A stretch of 64,000 nt of DNA from the NCBI GenBank assembly GCA_029582155.1, contig CM055899.1:77316574-77380573 (forward strand), in the 5' to 3' direction. The translations under genes were made by a program, and so were the position numbers. Shown here one piece after another: positions 62,901 through 64,000 of this stretch; within the stretch, counting starts at the first letter, position 1; every line of letters begins with the position of its first letter. The notes under the pieces were generated by a model. The model saw only the letters and a list, made by a program, of their open reading frames with translations. It had not been told where the DNA came from and did no database searches. Source of the DNA: Panopea generosa (taxonomy: Eukaryota > Mollusca > Bivalvia > Adapedonta > Hiatellidae).

Positions 62901-63432
62901 ATAATGTTCATTTTTACCTAAATAACTTTCTTGAATAAAATACTCATTTCAAGAAAAGCTTATCTGAAGCACTGGTATAAGTTTATAATGTTTACAATAC
63001 ATGTATATGACGACAAAGATAATAAATTAATACAACCAAACAATACAGAATTCTTTAAAAAAATATTTTAAAAACCTGAGCTATATACTTCTAGATAGAT
63101 GAGAATTAGGTACTAGGTACTTCCATCATAAAAATTTACATTTAACAAATTGTGTTATATGTTGAATGGCTAATATTTAATCATCTGTGTAAATCTGACC
63201 AGTATCAAATGAAAAATTATGGTGACAGAATGCACACATCACCAAAAGAATGCAATTTTTATGACTCAAGAGTCATAACTCAGACATTAATCATCTCTCA
63301 AACCAATATAACCCAGCCCCACCCCCTCAATGTTGTTGGTGGGGAATACAAAAATATGACAGCTAAGGAAAATAAATAAACATTAATGTATACTTACATG
63401 TAAAAATACTGAGTTTTGTGGCATTGGCATCC
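24616..63432 (-). CDS. MORC2: MORC2-like GHKL ATPase gene, 18 internal exons, both ends missing
   Basis: The gene spans 18 exons (listed separately) totalling 2532 nt, or 844 codons, against about 1030 residues in human MORC2. Recognition rests on collinear family motifs: the ATPase LDDGEGM and YGNGLKS motifs, [82 protein letters not shown], the CW finger [10 protein letters not shown], and the chromo-like KWYTGSV..WKVKFDY. MORC2 proteins are nuclear ATP-dependent dimers that compact chromatin; in vertebrates they act with the HUSH complex on repeats. That role is family knowledge, not visible here. All 17 exon junctions keep the frame. The N-terminal 40 or so residues lie past 64000 and the C-terminal coiled coil was not located. 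MORC1 is the nearest alternative, but the long coiled-coil insertion and the chromo-like domain favour MORC2. Confidence 0.95.
25378..25545 (-). other. Possible coding block with coiled-coil-like reading frame
   Basis: Inside the intron between MORC2 exons q and r, the minus strand reads [44 protein letters not shown], followed by a possible but weak donor (G|GTTTGT). The text is amphipathic and looks like a real coiled coil rather than AT-rich noise. No good acceptor is visible. An ATG at 25545 opens [12 protein letters not shown] in a different frame that stops where the coiled-coil frame begins. It could be a decayed exon, a cassette exon or chance. I do not recognise the protein. Confidence 0.3.
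26421..26714 (-). mobile_element. tRNA-derived SINE
   Basis: Same family as 12624-12918, in an intron of the MORC2-like gene and in the same orientation as the gene. The flanks TTGTAAAATTTGA occur on both sides (about 26410 and 26715) as a target duplication. The head is mutated (CTGATCTATTTGGGCCCGG). Confidence 0.88.
26720..26880. repeat. Dispersed repeat, twin of part of 3640-3800
   Basis: ATTATACAGCTACACATCA, ATTAATTAACTTCACAGACA and ACAGACAGACAGACGGGC, followed by GGGGTAACACTAAATGCCCC, repeat the order seen at 3660-3800. It lies just beyond the donor of exon q. Confidence 0.6.
26926..27016 (-). CDS. MORC2: MORC2 exon q: acidic linker
   Basis: The exon reads [30 protein letters not shown]. 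It is 91 nt, phase 0 to 1, with acceptor ATTCAG and donor GTACGT. Its last base plus GT of the next exon gives Gly, which keeps the frame into the chromo-like domain. The intron upstream of it is a tandem array built on the acceptor-flanking sequence (27030-27600). Confidence 0.82.
27030..27600. repeat. Composite tandem repeat at the exon q acceptor
   Basis: Units carry AATAAACAAATGTTACATTTG and alternate between TCCAATGGCACCTTGATACA and TGCCTGAATGATAACAGATA. The intron next to the acceptor of exon q (CCTGAATCACATAAACAAATG on the plus strand) is related to the unit. The array therefore seems to have grown from the splice-acceptor flank. A 125-codon frame over it is an artefact. Confidence 0.88.
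27601..28613. other. Intron; short 48-bp tandem repeat at 28075-28215
   Basis: Three copies of a unit with GATTTCCTAACTTGGGCTA and CACCTAGGTTAGACTAAA lie at 28075-28215. The rest is AT-rich intron. Confidence 0.7.
28614..28877 (-). CDS. MORC2: MORC2 exon p: Ser/acidic and basic linker
   Basis: The exon reads [38 protein letters not shown], and ends [14 protein letters not shown]. It is 264 nt, phase 0 to 0, with acceptor TTTCAG and donor GTAAAG. Basic clusters ([21 protein letters not shown]) look like nuclear localisation signals and several SP/TP sites look like phosphorylation targets. It resembles the disordered linker of human MORC2 in composition only. Confidence 0.85.
29248..29520. 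mobile_element. SINE remnants
   Basis: A tail fragment of the main SINE (GACTGATAGATTGAATATTTAG, here 29248-29285) is followed by a separate tRNA-like stretch. That stretch has GCAATAGTGTAATGGATAC (A-box-like) and CAATGTTCAATCAAAC (B-box-like) near 29350-29415. Both are old fragments in the intron between exons o and p. Confidence 0.4.
29521..30600. other. Intron with (CA)n-rich tract at 29975-30110
   Basis: AT-rich intron. 29975-30110 is CA-rich with ACACACACACACACGCACGC and ACAGACAGACAG motifs. A short (CAA)n run lies at 29764-29780. Confidence 0.7.
30604..30785 (-). mobile_element. tRNA-derived SINE, head missing
   Basis: The tail ACTGATTGATTGAATATTAA, GGGCTAACAGACAATGAG and CAAGTAACTGATAACTTTC are present. 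The copy stops near ATCAACCATCACAGAAACTG, before the tRNA head. Confidence 0.85.
30840..31165 (+). mobile_element. LINE 3' end with (TAA)n tail
   Basis: The segment ends TATGGTAAGAGTGCTATATA, AGTGTGGTATAATAATAATA and a long TAA run (31110-31163). A 'GCTATATAAGTG' end followed by simple trinucleotide repeats is characteristic of CR1/L2-type LINE 3' ends. The LINE at 61746-62610 ends similarly (GCGCTATACAAATG). No reverse transcriptase is included. Confidence 0.6.
31261..31668 (-). CDS. MORC2: MORC2 exon o: long E/K/R-rich helix
   Basis: This 408-nt, 136-codon exon (phase 0 to 0) begins [18 protein letters not shown] and continues almost entirely in Glu, Lys, Arg and Gln, ending KKAAEAAKK. The acceptor is ATACAG and the donor GTGAACTG is weak. 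The alternating charge pattern predicts a single alpha helix or an extended coiled coil. Human MORC2 has a Pro-rich linker at this place. Membership in the gene rests on strand, phase and position, not on homology. The opposite strand is also open by composition; that is a shadow. Confidence 0.8.
31932..32175. mobile_element. Second SINE-like family, copy
   Basis: GTGGCATCCAGTTTTATGAG, CGCAAGTAACTGGCAAATG, GTATCCTGAGACACAATCAC and the end GTGGGTGCACATGCTGGTC match the blocks at 11506-11690. Confidence 0.6.
32495..32745. repeat. 31-bp minisatellite
   Basis: About eight copies of TTTACAGAACCAAGACCTAG plus TGCTGAAATAG. It lies in the intron between exons n and o. Confidence 0.95.
33032..33164 (-). 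CDS. MORC2: MORC2 exon n: last CW Cys and coiled coil 2
   Basis: The exon reads [45 protein letters not shown]. The first Cys completes the zinc site (human CEASEQKQKVPLG). A charged coiled coil follows, as in human. The 133 nt end in phase 0 at CAT before GTATGT. The intron upstream of the acceptor is a 47-bp array that runs to within about 15 bp of the AG. Confidence 0.92.
33180..34450. repeat. 47-bp minisatellite abutting the exon n acceptor
   Basis: About 27 copies of CTGAACCTGAACCATATGTA, TCAATGCTGCATGGTCTACA, TAAATAT. The copies are highly alike, so it is a recent expansion. The last 15-20 bp before the exon n acceptor are a partly related unit, so the branch-point region of this intron is array sequence. 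Confidence 0.96.
34660..35400. mobile_element. GC-ended fold-back element with tRNA-like insert
   Basis: The right end is a strong hairpin: GACAGAGCCAGGCCGGGAGG, TGATAATCGGCCC (35292-35324) pairs with GGGCCGATTATCACC, TCCCAGCCCGGCTCTGTC (35354-35386). The left end (34670-34760) also carries GGGCCG and ATAATCGGCCCGG palindromic blocks. The middle holds a tRNA-like stretch at 34995-35065 with AATAGCTCAGTTGGTTAA and CGTGTGTTCAAGACGC. It looks like a non-autonomous fold-back transposon. Class unknown. Confidence 0.65.
35401..35812. other. Intron; nothing recognised
   Basis: A 117-codon plus-strand frame crosses it without homology to anything I know. It is taken as chance. Confidence 0.5.
35813..35918 (-). 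CDS. MORC2: MORC2 exon m: core of the CW zinc finger
   Basis: The exon reads [35 protein letters not shown]. It supplies the second and third Cys ligands (ACLKWR, WICNNN) and both Trp residues of the CW fold. The length is 106 nt, phase 1 to 2, with good borders (TTCCAG, GTAAGTAG). Confidence 0.95.
36265..37395. repeat. 41-bp minisatellite abutting the exon l donor
   Basis: About 27 copies of CATCTAAAGATACATCAATG, TCAGAACAACCAATCATAAAC. Units vary more than in the 47-bp array. The array ends about 20 bp from the 5' splice site of exon l. Confidence 0.95.
37416..37519 (-). CDS. MORC2: MORC2 exon l: pre-CW segment and first zinc Cys
   Basis: The exon reads [35 protein letters not shown]. The last Cys is the first zinc ligand of the CW finger. 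Three residues before it is Thr, where most CW domains have the methyl-lysine-caging Trp. Human MORC2 has Thr there too. Acceptor TTTTAAG, donor GTAAGTAG. A 41-bp array begins about 20 bp past the donor. Confidence 0.94.
37770..37990 (+). mobile_element. Third tRNA-derived SINE family
   Basis: The head has TTTTAGCCAAATGGTAGAAG (A box) and GGTCGTAGGTTCGAATCTAG (B box), followed by a non-tRNA body with GCGAGACATTTTGCC and AGAGGGCCATGGGC. It is opposite to the gene and differs from the main SINE. Confidence 0.7.
37991..38700. other. Intron; C-rich run at 38310-38360
   Basis: Mostly AT-rich, with a C/G-rich low-complexity stretch (CCCTCCCCCTCCCCCCCCCG). Nothing else was recognised. Confidence 0.5.
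38701..38725 (-). CDS. MORC2: MORC2 microexon k (25 nt)
   Basis: The exon reads (A)QQGVLKF(W), matching AQRGIIKFW of human MORC2. It is only 25 nt, phase 1 to phase 2, with acceptor TTTCAG and donor GTAAGTG. Without it the protein would be out of frame, so it must be constitutive. Confidence 0.9.
38879..39146 (-). mobile_element. tRNA-derived SINE, head truncated
   Basis: (ATTG)n tail, then GCCATCGAGGGCTAAAAGAC, GGATTAACCAGTACTCGAGC and CGGCGATTCGAACTTAAGAC. It stops after GGATTGATAGTCAGAC, within the tRNA-like head. It is the same family as 12624-12918. Confidence 0.9.
39245..39455 (-). repeat. Degenerate tandem copies of the exon j 3' end and donor
   Basis: 39409-39453 repeats the last roughly 40 nt of exon j with its 5' splice site: TACCTATATTTAAATCCTTC, CAATATTGGACCAT, identical over more than 30 bp. 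It would still encode [12 protein letters not shown]. An older copy lies at 39297-39340 (ACCTATATCTAAATCCTTTC) and a still weaker one at 39245-39290. All lie downstream of the true donor. Confidence 0.85.
39466..39693. mobile_element. MITE-like element with CATCCTTAAAAAA ends
   Basis: It begins CATCCTTAAAAAAAAAATG and ends TATTTTTTAAGGATG, an inverted repeat of about 13 bp. The inside (TTGCTGTGCTCCGACCCAGT, GGTGGGTAGGTAGC) matches 15755-15990. It separates exon j from its duplicated 3' ends. Confidence 0.7.
39714..39868 (-). CDS. MORC2: MORC2 exon j: segment N-terminal to the CW finger
   Basis: The exon reads [51 protein letters not shown], nearly identical to human MORC2. The start after TTTCAG at 39869-39870 was preferred over a later AG because it keeps the family residues between GGV and GVVG. 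It is separated from exon i by a 9.6 kb intron holding the 45-bp and 80-bp arrays. Degenerate copies of its 3' end and donor lie just downstream (39245-39455). Confidence 0.96.
40337..41265. mobile_element. Tc1/mariner-like element, 929 bp, non-autonomous
   Basis: TA (40335-40336) precedes CAAGGTATGTCCCAAAAGTA, and the right end TTACTTTTGGGACATACCTTG is followed by TA (41266-41267). The terminal inverted repeats are about 25 bp and nearly exact. Open frames of 97 and 82 codons inside do not resemble a transposase to me. TA duplication and this type of terminus fit the Tc1/mariner superfamily. Confidence 0.85.
41550..47035. repeat. 45-bp minisatellite, about 120 copies (5.5 kb)
   Basis: The unit is CAGTACTATGGCCAGGAGG, CCATAAACAGCTGTACAAGT, CACAAA. 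Because 45 is a multiple of three, frames stay open for hundreds of codons on both strands (up to 403 codons, 15-residue repeats such as [15 protein letters not shown]). These are artefacts. Every unit holds the inverted repeat TGGCCAGGAGGCCA and an E-box CAGCTG. It lies in the 9.6 kb intron between exons i and j. Confidence 0.97.
47036..47989. other. Intron; nothing coding
   Basis: AT-rich. From about 47820 there are loose tandem units (TTTTAGGTAGACCATATTGTCA, GAACA) that grade into the 28-bp array at 47990. Confidence 0.6.
47990..48175. repeat. 28-bp minisatellite
   Basis: Six copies of GCTGTCAGAACAATGTAAG plus CTACACTGT, nearly identical. Confidence 0.93.
48208..49511 (-). repeat. 80-bp array made of MORC2 exon i 3' end plus 5' splice site
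   Basis: About 16 units continue directly from exon i. On the minus strand each has 51 nt encoding (S/V)[16 protein letters not shown], then GTAAGTCACAGATTTATT and TACAATTGTAG. The 29-nt spacer starts with GT and ends with AG. The 51-nt block has no stop and keeps phase 2, so any number of blocks joined this way would stay in frame. Unspliced read-through meets a stop immediately (GTG TAA). A few units have small indels. Confidence 0.95.
49512..49652 (-). CDS. MORC2: MORC2 exon i: S5 domain; source of an 80-bp tandem array
   Basis: The exon reads [48 protein letters not shown]. It matches the family ALKEPKELNFVFGVNIE...[16 protein letters not shown]. The 141 nt end in phase 2 with GT before the donor GTAAGTCAC. 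The last 51 nt, the donor and the next 23 nt recur about 16 more times at 48208-49511. This is the first donor of the series, and splicing from it to exon j restores GGV-FCSGVVG as in the family. Confidence 0.95.
49653..50569. other. Intron with a 27-bp tandem repeat at 50118-50285
   Basis: About six copies of CAAACTTGATCCCAGGACCA plus TGATTTG, two with TGTGGCGGGGTCAAATTTG. The rest is AT-rich intron without exons. Confidence 0.75.
50570..51012. mobile_element. Pogo/Tigger-like non-autonomous element
   Basis: TA precedes CACTTGGGTCCTGTTATAC, and the right end GTATAACTGGACTCGAGTG is followed by TA. The terminal repeats are about 24 bp and imperfect. The inner TATAACGCG and CATTATAACGTGG motifs recall Tigger/pogo termini. 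The 443 bp are non-coding. The right end lies 11 bp from the donor of exon h. A related left end is at 63798. Confidence 0.75.
51025..51110 (-). CDS. MORC2: MORC2 exon h: return arm of coiled coil 1
   Basis: The exon reads [28 protein letters not shown]. It aligns with the returning helix of human coiled coil 1 (LRREADVKKRIKEAKQ). The 86 nt join exon g in phase 0 and end in phase 2. An inverted-repeat element sits 11 bp past the donor, at 50570-51012. Confidence 0.88.
51185..51320. repeat. Dispersed repeat fragment
   Basis: AAGAGGTCCAAGAGAGCCTG, AGGGCCCTCTTACTGG and GGTCGTCTTGATAAC resemble the segment at 3430-3480 (GGGCCGTCTTGATCC, CCCACTCTTACTGG). Confidence 0.5.
51330..51860 (-). mobile_element. 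SINE with an internally amplified core
   Basis: The main SINE family's core (TTTCCTGGGATCCCCTAGAA, GGTTAACCAGTACCAGACAC, ACCATATCTCTGCAAGTC) is repeated about six times in tandem with a period near 65 bp at 51330-51740. The tRNA-like head follows at 51741-51855 (GTGGGGACTCAAACCCCC, GCATTACTGAGCTAGC). The tail side is not preserved. Confidence 0.88.
52026..52314 (-). CDS. MORC2: MORC2 exon g: S5 domain and outgoing arm of coiled coil 1
   Basis: The exon begins [56 protein letters not shown] charged helix [34 protein letters not shown] follows. The first part is the S5-fold segment. The helix is the outgoing arm of coiled coil 1, an insertion typical of MORC2. The Arg-rich ERRSFR stretch, where human neuropathy mutations occur, is conserved. 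Length 289 nt, phase 2 to 0. Confidence 0.97.
52430..53470. repeat. 52-bp minisatellite
   Basis: About 20 copies of CCTTGAAAAGCATGTGATAG, CTGGTCCCAAATCAAGATAT, TTCCAAGAATAT in the intron between exons f and g. Variants TTCAAGGATTAT and TTCCAAGAATAT are interspersed. Confidence 0.96.
53545..53660. repeat. 25-bp tandem repeat
   Basis: Four to five copies of ATGATATACACAAGTATACA plus CAACA. A 67-codon minus-strand frame ([10 protein letters not shown]) is the repeat. Confidence 0.9.
53661..54056. other. Intron; nothing recognised
   Basis: AT-rich, no repeat or exon seen up to the donor of exon f. Confidence 0.5.
54057..54274 (-). CDS. MORC2: MORC2 exon f: start of transducer/S5 region
   Basis: The exon reads [55 protein letters not shown] and then an acidic end (ESDFDSDD). 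GDSGTLVI and [12 protein letters not shown] are diagnostic MORC2 segments. The 218 nt end in phase 2 with a GTGAGT donor. Confidence 0.95.
54275..54857. other. Intron; nothing recognised
   Basis: AT-rich. 54440-54500 (GCAAAGCAGGTGCTCAACCA, GTAGACCAGGAG) may be the head of an old SINE. Confidence 0.4.
54858..55133 (-). mobile_element. tRNA-derived SINE, diverged
   Basis: TTTGAATATTTAGTGTCATTTC at the tail side, then AACCTAACCACTATTTCCTG, CAGACACATAACAATGAGAC and the head GACTGAGCCAACCAGGCCGG. It is the same family as 12624-12918, and an old copy. Confidence 0.85.
55583..55657 (-). CDS. MORC2: MORC2 exon e: end of ATPase domain
   Basis: This 75-nt phase 0 exon reads [17 protein letters not shown] and DSDHGQEK. 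It corresponds to the family VIVPLPTW segment. It is richer in CpG than its introns. Acceptor TTGCAG, donor GTAAGATAA. Confidence 0.93.
56033..56988. mobile_element. Inverted-repeat element, about 956 bp
   Basis: TA then CTGTGAAATCATTAATTTT at the left. At the right, AAAATAAATGATTTCACAG is followed by TA. Further matching blocks (GTGGGTA, TTCGTGG) extend the inverted repeat to roughly 50 bp with mismatches. No transposase frame was recognised. TA flanks suggest a Tc1/mariner-type relative, but the class is uncertain. Confidence 0.75.
57113..57221 (-). CDS. MORC2: MORC2 exon d: GHKL core strands
   Basis: The exon reads [36 protein letters not shown]. It follows exon c exactly as in the family (LKSG-SMRIG...FTKK...LSRTFHEEE). 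The length is 109 nt, ending in phase 0 at GAG before the donor GTAAAAA, which is weaker than the other donors of this gene. Confidence 0.95.
57222..57845. other. Intron; nothing recognised
   Basis: AT-rich sequence without repeats or exon-like frames. Confidence 0.5.
57846..58461. mobile_element. Dispersed element with three internal copies
   Basis: It is bounded by AAGCTCGCCGATGGGA at the left and ATCCCGGCGAGCTT at the right, a short inverted repeat. Inside, a block of about 170 bp (AAAAGGGCCATAACTCTGCC, GTTATGGTTCTTGTCTCTG, TGGTTGCATAGATATCTTAC) occurs three times at about 57950, 58125 and 58315. Confidence 0.65.
58462..59183. other. Intron with further gggccataactc fragments
   Basis: AAAAGGGCCATAATTCTG (58672), AAAGGGCCGTAACTCAGCC (58812) and AAAGGGCAATAATTCAGC (58882) mark old relatives of the neighbouring element. 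Short plus-strand frames here are not genes. Confidence 0.5.
59184..59274 (-). CDS. MORC2: MORC2 exon c: ATP lid and motif III
   Basis: The exon reads [16 protein letters not shown], then [15 protein letters not shown]. The FGRSSKR stretch is the ATP lid (FGKSAKR in human) and GMYGNG is the glycine-rich phosphate-binding motif. The 91 nt begin with GT completing Ser and end in phase 2. The donor is GTAAGT. Confidence 0.95.
59420..59500 (+). mobile_element. tRNA-like SINE head fragment
   Basis: GTGACTGAGTGGTCTAAGGT has the form of a Ser/Leu-type A box, and CCCTGAATCCAAG may be a decayed B box. The start and end are unclear. Confidence 0.35.
59935..61181. mobile_element. hAT-like non-autonomous element, 1.25 kb
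   Basis: The left end CAGTGTTTTCTCCAG is matched exactly by CTGGAGAAAACACTG at the right. AGTGCC occurs just outside both ends, a possible partial target duplication. CAGTG-type ends fit hAT elements. No transposase was recognised inside. Repeated GACCCCC blocks lie at 61094-61155. Confidence 0.65.
61182..61598. other. Intron; nothing recognised
   Basis: AT-rich sequence without exon or repeat features. Confidence 0.5.
61599..61667 (-). CDS. MORC2: MORC2 exon b: ATPase motif II (LDDGEGM)
   Basis: The exon reads [23 protein letters not shown]. It carries the GHKL DxGxG motif (DDGEG), where the Asp contacts the adenine of ATP. The 69 nt are bordered by TTTTAG and GTAAGTG. A dispersed inverted-repeat element starts only about 24 bp upstream of the acceptor. 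Confidence 0.93.
61692..61745. mobile_element. Left end of a small inverted-repeat element
   Basis: CAGTGCTCCAGATAAGCACT is the same terminus as at 62655 (ATGCTCCAGATAAGC). The element is cut off where the LINE fragment begins, so the LINE may have inserted into it. Confidence 0.5.
61746..62610 (+). mobile_element. CR1/L2-like LINE, 3' end of ORF2 and 3' UTR
   Basis: Plus-strand frames give [106 protein letters not shown]. These are the conserved C-terminal segments of CR1/L2/jockey-clade reverse transcriptases. The reading crosses several frames and stops, for example before the QTE segment and at 62287, so it is a 5'-truncated dead copy. It ends GCGCTATACAAATGTATTTG. Confidence 0.92.
62655..62975. 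mobile_element. Small inverted-repeat element (MITE)
   Basis: GCTCCAGATAAGCTTTTCTTC at the left is mirrored by GAAAAGCTTATCTGAAGCAC at the right. It contains repeated TTTACCCCTTAAATT blocks and has no coding capacity. It shares its end with 61692-61745. Confidence 0.75.
62976..63397. other. Intron; nothing recognised
   Basis: AT-rich sequence. A 75-codon plus-strand frame here has no recognisable content. Confidence 0.5.
63398..63432 (-). CDS. MORC2: MORC2 exon a: end of ATPase motif I helix
   Basis: This 35-nt exon reads [11 protein letters not shown], matching the family segment just after the Mg-binding Asn motif (DNAR-DADAT). The acceptor is ctcag at 63433-63434 and the donor is GTAAGT at 63397. 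The first base completes a codon started upstream and the last base starts a codon finished in the next exon (phase 1). The exon carrying DNAR lies outside the window. Confidence 0.8.
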
Positions 63433-63797
63433 CTGAGGGGAAAAAAAGAAGAAAATTACATGCATGTTATTTCAGCAACAATCATGGTTCAGTAAATTTC
63501 TGCACATTGAAGGCTGTGTTTGTTATAAAGCACCACTGTACATTGGAATTTTCTTGAACTTCCTGACAATATGGTGACGCTAGTTCAAACCGGCATTTGT
63601 CAGGTAGGGCAAAGCAAGTAGAAACCTGCTTTGTTTTTAACCTGTTTTATTACACTACATATTATATATCTTCTTTTATGCTTTTATTATATCCATTTTA
63701 ATCAACTGATGTGCATAAATTCTAGATCCCCAACTGGGTATCAGGAAGATAGATGGATAGATAGTATATTTTAAAGATATTTTTCAATTTTTGAAAT

Positions 63798-64000
63798 ATA
63801 CACTTGGGTCCAGATATAATGCAGTTTCTGGGAGCCAATTTATTTTTAACACTGGACCTTGAAATAGATGAAACGATTCAACCGCATTATAAACATTGCG
63901 GTTATGGCTGTGACATTTAGGATTAAAAGTGCTAAAACAAATGTCTGATTCAAATATTAATTTAATGTGTACACAGAAATTGGAAGGATGGGTTTACTCT
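63798..64000. mobile_element. Left part of a pogo/Tigger-like element
   Basis: TACACTTGGGTCCAGATATA and GCAGTTTCTGGGAGCC match the left end of the element at 50570-51012, and TCAACCGCATTATAAACATTG continues the theme. The right end, if present, is beyond the window. 63433-63797 shows nothing else. Confidence 0.5.

Overview
The window is animal nuclear DNA, most likely from a bivalve mollusc. It is AT-rich and intron-rich, loaded with minisatellites, tRNA-derived SINEs, small inverted-repeat elements and a CR1/L2-like LINE fragment. Several dispersed repeats carry the 'gggccataactc' core that I associate with bivalve genomes. The species is not determinable from what I can see.

One gene is certain: a MORC2-type GHKL ATPase (MORC family, CW-type zinc finger) on the minus strand. 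I place 18 internal coding exons between 63432 and 24616. All have GT-AG borders and phases that join without a break, giving 2532 nt or 844 codons. In order they encode ATPase motifs II and III with the ATP lid, the transducer/S5 domain with its long coiled-coil 1 insertion, the segment leading to the CW finger, the CW zinc finger (four Cys spread over three exons), a coiled coil, a 136-residue E/K/R-rich helix, Ser/acidic and basic linkers, and the MORC2 chromo-like domain. The first exon(s), with the N-terminal residues and the DNAR motif, lie beyond 64000. The exon(s) for the C-terminal coiled coil were not found. A possible 3' UTR with AATAAA signals lies near 17845-18300.

Layout: 1-4.3 kb holds 29-bp and 41-bp arrays and dispersed repeats. 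4.3-18 kb has no recognisable exon; it is mostly unique sequence with SINEs, MITEs and a few CpG-containing enhancer-like blocks. 18.6-24.1 kb holds two large arrays (about 37-41 bp and 108 bp). 24.6-63.4 kb is the MORC2-like gene, whose introns hold most of the repeats, including a 5.5 kb array of a 45-bp unit.

The main discovery candidate is at 48208-49511. The 3' part of a MORC2 coding exon, with its 5' splice site, has been amplified into about 17 tandem 80-bp units. Each unit reads as a 51-nt in-frame coding block followed by a 29-nt GT...AG spacer. Smaller cases of the same kind (a splice-site flank turned into a tandem repeat) sit next to several other exons. MORC2 family proteins compact chromatin and silence repeats in vertebrates, so the gene makes a striking host for so many repeats; that link is only an observation. 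No rRNA, functional tRNA, CRISPR, LTR element or virus-derived gene was recognised.
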